From the NCBI GenBank assembly GCA_963989245.1, contig CAXDII010000424.1, positions 92,501 through 156,500 on the forward strand: 64,000 bases of DNA, in the 5' to 3' direction. The notes under the pieces are model-generated. The model was given only the letters and a program-made list of their open reading frames with translations, searched no databases and was not told where the DNA came from. Position 1 is the first letter of the stretch, and each line of letters starts with the position of its first letter. Position numbers and translations under genes: made by a program. The DNA comes from Nansenia antarctica. Taxonomy: Eukaryota; Chordata; Actinopteri; Argentiniformes; Microstomatidae. Positions 1-12,800 of the stretch are shown here, piece after piece.

Positions 1-254
1 AATCTGGCGATATGGACGATTTTAGACGCTTTTTAGGGGTGCTTGAGTATCCCTAAATTTCATCTCAGCACGACCTAAAAAAGAATAATCATTATTATTA
101 TTATAATTATAATTATAATTATTATTTTCTGAAATCATTCTAGCCCAATTACAGTCATGATGTTACACACTCCGGTCCAGTAGCCTACATACACGCACCT
201 CGTTGGTCCGCAAGTAGTCTCGCGCTTCGCCCAGAGAATAATTGTTTAGCGCGT
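1..254. other. AT-rich stretch with short ATT/ATA repeats
   Basis: No gene is visible. A degenerate (ATT)n/(ATA)n run lies at about 83-130. The rest is unique-looking sequence leading into the compound microsatellite. Confidence 0.6.
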
Positions 255-505
<251 letters not shown>

Positions 506-702
506 AGATGTTCTTTATTCACCTTTCAAAACATACAGGTTATTTCATTTACTTCATAAGAAAAGCAGAACCATCAAAATCTATTTTTTTCAAAATATAG
601 AAAATAAAAAAACAACCTTAAAAATTAAGCACCAGCAGCCCTTGTTGCAAAGAACATAACACTTCCCCAATACCCCAAATACTCATAAAAGCATCTAAAT
701 TG

Positions 703-3699
703 TCAGTCAACTGGTAAAAAAACAAACTCCAGCCTGAGGCGTGCTGCCAGCAATCCACACATCATTAGGAGTGGGTCTACTGACCCCTGACCCTGGATAC
801 AATTCTTTCTCGTTTTCCATATGGCCAGTTTCGCCACTCCTGATAAATAATTTAATAAAACATGTAAAAACCTTTTTGCCCCTGAATATCGTGGACCATA
901 GATAAAAAGTTTAAAAGAAAAAACAGTTCCCAACCCCATAAAAAACTCCTCCAGCTGACTAAAAATAGCCCTCAGTCTTGGACACTGGATGAAAAGGTGC
1001 TGTAAGGACTCCCCTGCAGAGCAAAACGGGCAGTCCTCAACTATGTCTGGGTTCAAGTGCACCAGATGTCTATTGGTGGCTATGGCCCCATGTATAATCC
1101 TCCACTGGAGGTCACCTGTCCGTTTTTCACAGGGGGACTTGTACAGGGACCTCCAGCAGCCTTTCGGGGAAGAGTCTGGAGCGAAGAACTCAGTCCACCT
1201 CGATGCCTCGATCCCCGCCAAGGAACCCAAGTGTGAGACCTTCACACAGCTGTAATATACCGCCTTCTTGCTTAACGTCTCAAAATCCCCCAACTCCGGG
1301 GTTGTAAAAGACAGTAGCCCCCCTCCTTCCTGCCACTCACCAACAGCAGGGGAGACAAACAAAGGCGGAAACACATACTCCCACTCATCCCATTGGTCAG
1401 ATAAAGTACGTTTTTCAGCAAAAGCTCTTAGGGGCTCCGGCAGGGATGCACAGACCTCCTCCACCAACCTCTCAAGTACACTAACGGATCTGATGCGAGT
1501 TTTCTCTGCCAGCTGTTGTATGGATAAGGTCACCAAGTGGCCCAGTTTCACAACACCGGCCTCCCTCAGGCTGGACCGCAGGCTGGCAGAGGCCAGGATG
1601 CGTGTTCTTATGAGGGCATTATACAACAATGGCTCCTCAAACAACCACATCCCAGGTGTCATTGCTGTACCTCTGTGGACCTTAAAAACTTGCCAAGCCT
1701 GCAGGACCGACGTATAGAAGGACGTCAGCCCAGTAAGGTCCACTAGCTCAAGCTGAAGCAGGAACAGCTGGTAATCATAGCCAAGGCGACCAGCCCTCCT
1801 CATCAGAAAACGGGCTGTATCCCGCCAGCTCATTCCAAAGTTATAAATCATTCTTTGCGCTGCCTGCAGCCTGAAGGCCCTTATCCTGCCAGCAATGTCT
1901 ATAAGGCCCTGCCCCCCTTCCTCCACTGGAAGGTACAATGCAGAGGCCTTAATCCAATGCTGGCCTGACCAGAAAAAACTCACCACCGTCCTCTGTATCT
2001 CCTCGACCAGGCCCCTTGGTGGAGTTAGAACGGTCAGTCTGTGCGCCATAAGGTCAAGGCGACCAAGTTGTTGACGACCAGAACTCTCCCCCTATATGAC
2101 AGCTGTGGTAACAGCCATTTCCACCTAGACAATCTGGTGCACACCTTCTCCACAACATGTGTAGAATGTTCCCAGTTCTGCCTCTGAAACTCCTCCGTAC
2201 CTAAAAACAAACCTAAAACCCTCATACCTGCTCTTCCCCATTTAAGCCTCCCCGGCAGACTGGGAGCTGCCCTATCCCGCCATTGTCCTACCTGCAAGGC
2301 CTCACTCTTCTCCCAGTTTACTTTTGCAGAGGAGGCCTTTTCATAAAGACCTAAAACCTCAACTAAAAACTCTACATCCCTCTGCTCTTTTATAAAAACA
2401 CTCACATCATCAGCATACGCTGACACCACTAAGGGTGGGCTCTGTGGTAGCCCCGGTAGGGAGAGCCCTGTAAGACCATTCCTGAGTTTATTTAAAAATG
2501 GTTCAATTACCAGGGAGTATAACATCCCAGAGAGGGGGCAGCCCTGTCTGATCCCCCTCTCCACAGGAATAGGACAGCTCAGCCCGCCCCCCACCTTAAC
2601 CATACAAGACGCGTCCTTATACAATAATTTTATAAATGCTAAAAAGCCCTCCCCAAATCCAAAAGCCCTCAGTGTGGAAAATTAAAAAACATGGTCAACA
2701 CGATCAAAGGCCTTCTCTTGATCAAGAGATAAAACACCAACATCCAAATCATACATTTTACACATATCTAAAACATCTCTCATTAAAAACAGATTGTCCA
2801 TTATAGTCCTATCCGGGATGCAATATGACTGGTCTTTCTGCACCAGTATTCCCAGATAGACTTTTAGTCTGTTCGCCAACACCTTCGACAGCAATTTATA
2901 TTTATCTGTGCATAAAAGTGCCACAGGTCTCCAGTTTTTAATCAGGGCCAAGTCTCCTTTTTTTGGGAGTAGAGAGAGTGCTGCCCGCCGGCAGGACACC
3001 GGTAAGACACCCCCCCTAACACACTCCTGTAGGACCTCCAAAAAGTCTGTCCTCAACCAGCTCCAGAAGTGTTTATAAAAGTCTGCAGGCAACCCATCTA
3101 TGCCTGGAGCGCGACCAGGTGCTAACTGTCCCACAGCAGCAGTGAGCTCCTCCAGGCTGATCGTGGTGTCCAAGGCAGAGACCTCCTCCCTCCCCAACTG
3201 GGGCAATCCCTGCAGAAGCTCTGCTGAAGCTCCTGCATCGGAGTCCTCCGCCCTGTAGAGGGCAGTATAAAAGCCTACGGCATGCTTCCTCATCTCAGCC
3301 GGTTCGGTGGTCAACCTCCCATCTTGGAGCTGGAGGCATACCATCTGCTTAGTCTGAGCCACAGATTTTTCTAAATTAAAAAAGAAGGAGCTATGTGCAT
3401 CCATGTCTTTGATCCTCATAAAACGTGCCCTCACCATAGCTCCCTTCACCCTCTCACATAAAATCCTGCTGAGCTCTTTCTTTTTCTTATTTAAAAAATC
3501 CCCATCAAAACCCCCCCCTGAGACCACCCTCAATGTCTTTGATCTCCTGCTCTAGCGTCTGAATGGCTGCCTTGACCCTACTGGTTGAGTGAGCAGTGTA
3601 CTGCTGACAAAAAACCCGGATGTTTGTTTTCCCTACCTCCCACCACTGGCTTAAAGAGTCAAACTCTTCCTTCCTGCCCTTCCATATCTCCCAAAACAT
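703..3699 (-). pseudogene. Tx1-like reverse transcriptase and C-terminal domain, frameshifted
   Basis: Three minus-strand open blocks (3533-2682, 2624-2034, 2049-703) together form one LINE ORF2. The first carries the fingers/palm with LDQEKAFDRVDH, which holds the first catalytic Asp. The second carries AYADDVSVF, the YADD catalytic box. The third carries the long Tx1/L1-type C-terminus with a CPFC-x-H-x-C zinc-knuckle-like motif. Blocks two and three overlap by 16 bp in different frames, and block one ends 58 bp before block two, so at least two frameshifts are present. Function would be target-primed reverse transcription; this copy cannot encode it intact. Confidence 0.85.
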
Positions 3700-3735
3700 T
3701 TTAAATTTTTCACAAAATAAATTATCTTGTAATAA

Positions 3736-4215
3736 TTAAACATTAAAATGCCAATAAAAACTACACTTTGTGTTGGGGGAAAGATACAAGTCTATGGTGA
3801 CGAGGTGATTATCCGTAAAACCAACAGGGTAGATAAAACTGTTCAATAATTTAGGGCTAAAAACACGTGATCCATAAAACCAATTTAATCTAGCTGCACT
3901 AATCCCATGGTTTATCCTCACCCATGTGTACTGTCTAACTTGTGTATTCTTTATTCTCCATACATCCACTAAGTCTGCCTGTTTAATGATCCTAGACAAC
4001 TGTGTGGAAGACTGTAGATGGGGTTCCTCACCGGTCCTATCTAGTGTGAAATCCACCGTGCAGTTCCAATACCCTCCTAAAATGATGCATTCCTCCCGCC
4101 CACACTGCTGTAAGGCGTCCTTCAATTTTTAAAAAAGGTCCAGTCTCTCTGAGCCCTGATTGGGAGCATAAATATTAATAAAACAAAAACTGACCTCACC
4201 AATCTCAGCCCTGAC
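3736..4215 (-). pseudogene. LINE endonuclease domain, inactivated
   Basis: Conserved APE-endonuclease landmarks are readable in two frames: INIYAPN (about 4170) and IILGGYWNC (about 4080), followed by a late FTDNHLV motif (about 3805) in the position of the usual SDH motif. The catalytic GGDxN-type motif reads GGYWNC, so the expected Asp is replaced by Tyr. Together with the frame break near 4129, this argues for loss of nicking activity. The domain precedes the reverse transcriptase in the same minus-strand LINE. Confidence 0.75.
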
Positions 4216-4639
4216 CATCTGAACCCTCCCCATTACTATTTCAATAGCTTGGCATGGACACAGCAGCGCCTTCATTACTTTAAATAAGTCAGCAACTGAG
4301 CACAGAAATAAACAGTTGCAAGTACACATCTACTTGACAGAAAACAGGACCAGAGTTCCTAGATGAGTCTTGAGGTCCCGGTCCAATAAGACACCACAAA
4401 CCCAACGGCTTGGACACCACCTGAAACAGAGGACCGGACACACCAGGCCACGCCTCCTTCGGGGGTTCAAACAAAGACAAGTTAGGAGCTCATTTCTTGA
4501 AGCTGTTAAGTGTTAAAACATGTGGTTATGTCCAAGGGACATGGAATTCATTTACTGACAAAAACATGTAGCCTTTGCACTACACATTTCAACACAAACT
4601 ATTGCAAATGGAGGAAAAGAAACAGACCACTTAAATGAG

Positions 4640-6456
4640 GATATGGAGAAAAAAACATTTGTTTGTGTGCAGTATCATACATGAGCATCAAACAGCTTTA
4701 TACATGCTCACACCTGCAACTGCCAAGGCAGGCCTCAGTGGGCCTACTCTGTTCTAGTCTAGGTCCCACAGGGCTAGCTGCAGCATACAGACCCAACACA
4801 GCAGCTGCTGCCCAGGACCAGGTGAGCTACAATCCAGGTGTGTCACAACTGATAAACCTACATTCCTCACACCGTCCACTAGCTACCTAATCAATAGGCA
4901 TTGGAGAAGATCTAGGTTCTAACCCCTTAGATACTCTGCTCCAATGCTTTTTTGGAATCACGTTTCTTATGATGAAAATGGCCAGTCCACAAGCGGCGTA
5001 CTTACCCAGCATGTAACCCCATTAGAACACAGGTGAGCACAATCCCTCGAGCTTGGAGTCTTGCTCGCCATCACACAGCTCTTCAATGGGTCCGTCAACC
5101 TCCATCACATGAGAACTCTGACTGTAGTTTGAGACATGATGGAACCATGACGATGGGAGATGAGCTGTATTAAAAGACAAGGTGTGCCGTGTTAGATTAC
5201 AATCAAAGCCATGGATCTGTGTAAAATGGCCGGAGGAGCAGCCTAGCCAAATGTATGACAACTGAAAGAGCAAAAGGAACATAACATTTTCGATATGACA
5301 GAATGTTTGTGTGCAGTATCATACATGAGCATCAAACAGCTGTATACATGCTCACACCTGCAACTGCCACGGCAGGCCTCAGTGGGCCTACTCTGTTCTA
5401 GTCTAGGTCCCACAGGGCTAGCTGCAGCATACAGACCCAACACAGCAGCTACTGCCCAGGACCAGGTGAGCTACAATCCAGGTGCGTCACAACTGATAGA
5501 AAACTACATTCCTCACATCCTCCACTAGCTTCCTAATCAATAGTCATTGGAGAAGATCTAGGTTCTAACCCCATAGACACTCTCCTCCAATGTTTTTTTG
5601 AGAAGAAGGAACCACGTTTCTTACAAAGAAAATGGCCAGTCCACAAGCGGCGTACTTACCCAGCACGTAACCCCATTAGAACACAGGTGAGCAAAACCCC
5701 TCGAGCTTGGCGTCTTGCTCGCCATCACACAGCTCTTCAATGGGTCCCTCACCCTCCGTCACATGAGAACTCTGACAGTAGTTTGAGACATGGAACCACG
5801 CCGATGGGAGATGAGCTGTATTAAAAGACAAGGTGTGCCGTGTTGGATTACAATCAAAGCCGTGGATCTGTGTAAAATGGCCGGACGAGCAGCCTAGCCA
5901 AATGTATGACAACTGAAAGAGCAAAAGGAACATAACATTTTCATATGACAGAATGTTTGTGTGCAGTATCATACATGAGCATCAAACAGCTGTATACATG
6001 CTCACACCTGCAACTGCCAAGGCAGGCCTCAGTGGGCCTACTCTGTTCTAGTCTAGGTCCCACAGGGCTAGCTGCAGCATACAGACCCAACACAGCAGCT
6101 GCTGCCCAGGACCAGGTGAGCTACAATCCAGGTGTGTCACAACTGATAAACCTACATTCCTCACACCGTCCACTAGCTTCCTAATCAATAGGCATTGGAG
6201 AAGATCTAGGTTCCAACCCCTTAGATACTCTTCCAATGCTATTTTGGAATCACGTTTCTTACGATGAAAATGGCCAGTCCACAAGCAGCGTACTTACCCA
6301 GCACCTAACCCCATTAGAACACAGGTGAGCAAAATCCCTCGAGCTTGGCGTCTTGCTCGCCATCACACAGCTCTTCAATGGGTCCCTCAACCTCTATCAC
6401 ATGAGAACTCTGACAGTAGTTTGAGACATGGAACCACACCGATGGGAGATGAGCTG
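4640..6456. repeat. Three tandem units of a ~645-bp repeat (units 1-3)
   Basis: The same segment recurs with starts near 4650, 5294 and 5944 (offsets 644 and 650 bp). Unit 3 is cut at 6456 by an LTR insertion and resumes at 9153. Units differ by scattered substitutions and small indels. A short ORF of about 79 codons is preserved in several units on the + strand, with an overlapping antisense ORF of similar length. No known domain is recognised in either frame. Confidence 0.9.
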
Positions 6457-7867
6457 TGTAACCAGGGAGTAGCTAAAGGACTGTAGAATTTTAGGAAGGG
6501 CTGGTTATCTAACTAACTCTGAGCTAAATCGGCAGTGTAGGAGGATAGAGGCAGGGGGCGCCAGCAACCCTTTAGACTAGCATATCACAGTTATATATAT
6601 ATAATATATTATAATACAAGCTATAACTCAGTTAATCACACGATAAGACAATACTTAAACCCAATACAAGATTTGCTGTTAAACTAAACAATACAGACAA
6701 CTAAACACACAGCAATGTATCAAATATAAACAAACACATTTATTTATACAACTTATATATACATCCCAATATACTCCCTCCCCGCCGGCCACACACACAC
6801 TCACTCACTCACTCACACACAGTACCTGGCCTGAAAAGGCTTAGAGTCCCGGACTGAAAATGAGCGCGTTGAGGCCTGGTTGGAGCTCGCATGTGACTCG
6901 AGGAAGGCAGCAGACAAGGGGGGGGAGTGACGTTGCAATTTGAAGGGAAAGGGGCTTCTTCGTAGCAAACGACGAGGTGTGAATGGCTCAGGTCCGGTGG
7001 TCCACGGTCAGCTCCGGTGGTGTCAGCGGTCGGTCGCAATCCACCTCGGAGGCGACGGCTCTGTCCGGCTTGGGTCTCGCTATGCGCCAACGTTAGCAGC
7101 CGGCGGCTAGCAAGGCTGGCTAACGGTGACACAGCTAAACTGGGCTAGCGCTGCCAACTCACCAAACTCCGAACTCCCGCGGCGATGCGGGTAGCCAGTG
7201 ATTTACTATTAACACTCAGTCTCCCGTTCTCCTTGTTGACTGTTGAGATGTCTTCCGCAGCAAAGGAAACCAAATACAGAGATTCAACTATCTATCGATT
7301 CAACTAGATTCTACTAATGTTTGCCCTCTGTCACAGTTGCAAACTCAATAATCCCTCGTGTCTTCAGCTTCAGCACGGTGTGTGTCCACTGACTCCGCCC
7401 TCCTAGATCGACTTCCGTAGCTATATATACCAACCGGACATACATCAAGTCACGTACGCCAATCAAAACCACGCCCACTAATCTGGCGCTTGCACAATAC
7501 TGAACAAATCTAAGACAGAACTTATACAATTACAATAACAATACATACACCTTCATGAAAACGTACATGAATAGTATGGAAAATAATTAGTGTTGTTCCG
7601 ATACCGATACTAGTATCGGCATAGCCACCGATACGCACAAAAATGCTGGTATCGGTATCGGCGAGTACGAACAAATAATAACTCCCGATACCACGTTGCG
7701 TTTTTCTCAGCTTGTCTGTAACCTGACACCGCCTTCCTAACACAGACATGCGCAGACATGCCCAGGCATGCTCCTCCCAGAGCAGCTGCTCTCAACCAAT
7801 GGCGTGGCAGCTTTTGTTTTCACTTCACTATCGCGGAAAAACAAACACGCATGCTATAGAGGAAAAC

Positions 7868-8398
7868 ATGTCGGCGGTTTGGAGATATTTCAAGGTGGAT
7901 AGTCCGGTGTGTACAACGGCTAAATGCACAATTTGCGGTCTCAATGTGTCGAGGGGTGGCACTAAAGCTGCCAGTTTCAATACTAGCAACTTAATTAAGC
8001 ATTTAAAGCTAAAACATATTAAAGAGCACGACGAGTTTCTGTCATCTACTGCAGCGACAGCGAGCAAGAGAACGGATGGACCAAAACAACAAATGCTGAG
8101 TAGCGCATTCCATAAAAAGGACCAGTGGGACGCGACGAGTGAAATGGCAAGAAATATGACTGAGAAAATGTCTGAAATGATTGTGCTCTGTGACCTGCCC
8201 CTCTCCTTTGTTGACAATGTGGGATTCCGCCTTTTTATGGCTCACGCGGTACCTAAATACAAAATACCAGGTCGCAAATACATCACGGAGACGGCCGTCC
8301 CTGCCCTCAATAAGAAGGTGACTGAGCATGTTTCAGATAAGCTAGGAAAGGTGCAGGCCATCAGCTTCACTACGGATATTTGGACCAGCGACTTCTAA
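7868..8398 (+). pseudogene. N-terminal fragment of a BED-type hAT transposase (176 aa)
   Basis: The ATG at 7868 starts a 176-codon frame. Residues about 1-50 form a BED-like zinc finger (CTICG near residue 19, then HLKLKH). The DNA-binding linker follows. The frame ends just after FTTDIWTSDF, the motif holding the first catalytic Asp of hAT enzymes, with a stop at 8396-8398. The RNase-H-like core and the hAT dimerisation domain are missing, so the product could at most bind DNA. It sits inside the element with intact termini, which could be mobilised only in trans. Confidence 0.85.
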
Positions 8399-8745
8399 AA
8401 TAGTATTATTCCCTCAGGTAGGCCTACATCTTATGTTAGTCTCAAATGGGCCTTATTTATTCCCTCAGGTAGGCCTACATTTTATGTTAGTCTCAAATGG
8501 GCCTTATTTATTCCCTCAGGTAGGCCTACATCTTATGTTAGTCTCAAATGGGCCTTATTTTGTTTGTAAATGTTTACTTGCTGTTGCACTACTTGTACGG
8601 TTTTATATCTTAAAGTTATTTTGTTTGTAAATGTTTACTTGCTGTTGCACTACTACTACGACTGTTTTATATCTTAAAGTTATTTTGTTTGTAAATGTTC
8701 ACTTGCTGTTGCACTACTACTACGACTGTTTTATATCTTAAATGG
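8399..8745. repeat. Two short tandem arrays inside the hAT element
   Basis: Three copies of a ~56-bp unit (containing CCCTCAGGTAGGCCTACAT) occupy 8405-8565. Three copies of a ~64-bp unit (containing TTTGTTTGTAAATGTT) occupy about 8558-8745. They replace the region where transposase coding sequence would be expected. Confidence 0.85.
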
Positions 8746-9152
8746 ATATTGCACTGATTGGCATCTGTGAGAGCCACATTTCAGGTTTTATAAGGGGTTG
8801 ATTTTCTTGTCACCATACCAGGTAGATAATAAAAAAAAGTTCTATAGCATTCACTCTCTGTTGGTCTTTTTTCCTGTTTTACAAAGGTTTTGAGCAGTGC
8901 CAGACTAAGTGTTAGCAATAATTTTACATCGAGGTGAGTATGCGTTTTTTTTTTTTTTTTTTCTTTTCAAAACGCCGTGGTATCGGATCGGTACTCGGTA
9001 TCGGCAAGTACTGCACGGTCAGGTATCGGTATCGGTATCGGGATCAAAAAATGGTATCGGAACAACACTAAAAATAATTAAGGAAATAACAGGGGCAAAA
9101 TAGGGCTGATTTGGGGAAACTAACTGGCTCTAAATTGTGGGCCTTCATAACA

Positions 9153-9833
9153 AGCTGTATTAAAAGACAAGGTGTGCCGTGTTGGATTACAATCAAAGCC
9201 GTGGATCTGTGTAAAATGGCCGGAGCCGCCTAGCCAAATGTATGACAACTGAAAGAGGAAAAGGAACACAACATTATCGATATGACAGAATGTTTGTGTG
9301 CAGTATCATACATGAGCATCAAACAGCTTTATACATGCTCACACCTGCAACTGCCAAGGCAGGCCTCAGTGGGCCTACTCTGTTCTAGTCTAGGTCCCAC
9401 AGGGCTAGCTGCAGCATACAGACCCAACACAGCAGCTGCTGCCCAGGACCAGGTGAGCTACAATCCAGGTGTGTCACAACTGATAAACCTACATTCCTCA
9501 CACCGTCCACTAGCTTCCTAATCAATAGGCATTGGAGAAGATCTAGGTTCCAACCCCTTAGATACTCTTCCAATGCTATTTTGGAATCACGTTTCTTACG
9601 ATGAAAATGGCCAGTCCACAAGCAGCGTACTTACCCAGCACGTAACCCCATTAGAACACAGGTGAGCAAAATCCCTTGAGCTTGGCGTCTTGCTCGCCAT
9701 CACACAGCTCTTCAATGGGTCCCTCAACCTCTATCACATGAGAACTCTGACAGTAGTTTGAGACATGGAACCACACCGATGGGAGATGAGCTGTATTAAA
9801 AGACAAGGTGTGCCGTGTTGGATTGATTGATTG
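9153..9833. repeat. 645-bp repeat: end of unit 3 and most of unit 4
   Basis: Sequence resumes at the AGCTG duplication and continues unit 3, then unit 4 (starting near 9282) up to about 9833. There a LINE interrupts it. The same 79-codon + strand frame as in the earlier units is intact at 9282-9521. Confidence 0.9.
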
Positions 9834-12800
9834 ATTGAAAACTTTATTAGAAGATTTGCAGAAGTAGGTACATGAAAGTACATATTACATACAAGGTCAA
9901 CTAACAGGATAAAAACCCAAGAAAGCCACTGGCTTATTTCAATTGGGGTCCTTGATTCTCAATTCATCGTTACATGTAAGACAGACAAAAAAGCTAGTAC
10001 TATCTACAAGATAATACAGACAAATAACTATTACTATCTACAAGATAAACACACATCCATCATGGGAAGAACAATACAACAAAACATAAGGTATGTACAG
10101 CGGGTAGGACAGGTGGGGACATACACCACAGGTGGGGGCGGGGGACAAAACACAAAGTATGTACAGTGGGTAGTTCGGGTCTTTTAATCTGATTTTTGAT
10201 TTAGAGGGTCCAGTTACGGATTGCAGCCTCCTGTAAATGTTTTTTGAGAGTGGTTTTGAAGGTGGGCAGTGTTTTGCACTCCTTTAAGATTATAGGAAGG
10301 GCGTTCCACATTTTTACTGCATAGTTTGCAAACGAGTTTAACCCCTTGTTTGTGGTGCAACGCGGTTGAACGTGGTTCGTGGAGCTTCCTCTGGTGTTGT
10401 ATGTGTGGACGTTGTTCACTTTTTGGAAGTATGTTGACAGGTACTTGGGTGTCTTTGTGGTGTAGCGTATCTTGAAGACCAGGCCCAGTGCAAGCTGCTG
10501 CACTCTGTCAACTACTCGTAGCCAATCAAGGCTCAAAAAATGAGCAGCGGTTAGATGTGTCCTAGGGTTGAGGCCTAGCAGAAGCCTAACCAGTTTATTT
10601 TGGGCTGTCTGGAGTCTTGTTTTATGGGCCTTTGTGGTTCTATAGTACCATGATGTTACGGCATAGTCGAAGTGACATTGAATGAGAGCTCCTGATAGGG
10701 TCCTCAGTGTGTTTTTACTGACAAGTGAGGATATCCTGTACAAGAATCTAGTTCTATGGTATAGGATGGTTTCAGTTTTACCTAGGTGTATTGATAGTTT
10801 ATTGTCAGCTAGCCAGATGCAGATTCTACTCAGTTCAGTGCTTAGCGCTTTTTCCACCTGCAATATGTCCCTGTCAGAGACCAGCAGAGCCGAGTCATCC
10901 GCGAACAGGAACAAATTGCAATCACATGCTGATGACATGTCATTCACATATATTAGGAACAGTAAAGGTCCCAAAATGCTTCCTTGTGGAACGCCGCAGG
11001 TCACTGGGAGGGGGGGGGACAGTGTTCCGTTCACACTAACCACCTGTTCCCTCCCCTCTAAGTAGGATTGCATCCAGCTCACCGATGTTCTATCGAACCC
11101 AATTGCTTTCAGTTTATCTAACAATATGTGGTGATCTACTGTGTCGAAGGCCTTCTGGAGGTCCAGCATGACCATGCCGCAGTACTTGCCCGAGTCCACC
11201 TCATGGTTGATGTGGTCGTTCAAATAGAGAAGGCATGTGTCAGTGGAATGGGATGTTCTGAATCCTGATTGAAATTCATACATCAGCTTTTTTTCAGTAA
11301 GGTACCTATCGACCTGTTCATAAACTATTTTTTCCATAAGTTTCGAGATGGAATTAAGAATAGAAACAGGTCGGTAGTTGCCCGGGTCTAATTTGTTTCC
11401 TTTTTTATACAGTGGGGTTACCCTTGCTATTTTAAAGTCAAGGGGGACGTGTCCCTGTTTGATGGAGAGGTTTATTATGTGGGTGATGATTGGGGTAATG
11501 GAGGCAGCTGAGTCTTTTAGAAATCTGGCTGGAATATTGTCATGGCCCGTGGCCTTTTCTGAGTGTAGAGCGCCTAGCTTTTTAAACACCTCATCGTTTG
11601 ACACCATGGAGAGTTTAAAATCATCATTGCGTACACCCAGTTTATTGTAGAACTCACGGATGTGCTCTACACCATAACGCCCTGAGTGGGGTGGTAGATT
11701 GTTAACTAATTTAGTGGCTATGGTTGTAAAGAAAGTGTTTAAGCACTTAGCCACATCCAGCTTGTCTGTAAGGAGAGAATCACCAGATTTGATGCTGATG
11801 TTTGTAGACCTGGTTTTGAGTTTTTGACTGCAACCTAGTTGGCTATTAAGTAGCTTCCAAAGGTCACGTGGTTTGTTTAAGTTTTCTTCGATTTTGTTAT
11901 CGAGGTATTCTTTCTTAGCAGATTTGGTCATGGTAATTACCTGATTGCATAGTTTGTTGCATTGTTTTTTAATTTTCTCAAAGTGGGTTTTGTGATCTTC
12001 GTTTAAGTGTTTCACTAATTTTGATTTGCATTTTTGAACTTCAGAGCATTTTAGGTCTCTGACTTTCATAGCATTTAGAATGTCCGAATTCATCCATGGT
12101 TCCGATCGGGTTTTAACCCTGGTGGTTCTCATGGGGGCTATACTGTCAATAATATTTAGGAATTTGGTTTTGAAACCTAGCCATGCCTCTTCAACCTGTG
12201 TGCATTTTAGTTCATCAAACCAGTCTTGATTCTCCAGTTTATGGTTTAAGGCCTCACTAGAATAGGATTTAAGGGATCTAGTAGTTATAGTTTTATGACC
12301 GCCAGCCTTGGGTTTTTGTTTTTTACGAGTGCAAAAGATCATGTAATGATCACTTAGCCCACATACAATAACCCCACTCTTGGAGATTTTGGACTCATCC
12401 GATGTTAGAATGAGATCTATGGTGGTTTGAGTAGAAATACACACCCTAGTGGGTTTGGTAATTTGTTGACGGAGACCGTGTAATTCAGAAAACCTAGTGA
12501 AGGATTTGAAAACGGATGCTTCATTTCTGAGCATGTCCGTGTTCAAATCTCCAATAAGAATCTTTTCCACACAGTCAACGTCATCCAAGCACCCCTCAAG
12601 AATATCATAGAAATCACTCTGATCGGGAGGTCTGTAGATAGAACCAACCAGCACCGGTTTTGCTTTGTTAAAGATAATTTCAACCCAAACAGATTCTAAT
12701 TTGTCATGATTCAGGTCATCACGGGTGTTAAAGATAATATCGTTGTGAATGTACATACAGACACCACCCCCATACCTGTTTCTGTCGTTTCTGATGACTG

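Larger units (their letters stand above)
7588..9070 (+). mobile_element. Internally deleted hAT transposon with perfect 8-bp target duplication
   Basis: Terminal inverted repeats TAGTGTTGTTCCGATACC (start) and its complement (end) are perfect over about 18 bp. The flanking 8-bp duplications AAAATAAT are at 7580-7587 and 9071-9078. Both termini are rich in GATACC/GGTATCGG subterminal motifs. Inside is the N-terminal part of a BED-finger hAT transposase, followed by tandem repeats instead of the catalytic C-terminus. It inserted into the LTR, so it is younger than that LTR. Confidence 0.93.
6457..9152. mobile_element. Solo LTR (about 1.2 kb) split by a hAT insertion
   Basis: The segment begins TGTAACC and ends ATAACA, the TG...CA form of an LTR. 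It is flanked by the 5-bp direct repeat AGCTG (6452-6456 and 9153-9157), and the two flanks rejoin perfectly into the 645-bp repeat. Without the nested hAT element and its 8-bp duplication, the LTR is about 1205 bp. A TATA-like CTATATATACC lies at about 7421. No internal gag/pol is present, so this is a solo LTR. A second partial copy lies at 13,735-13,975. Confidence 0.8.
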
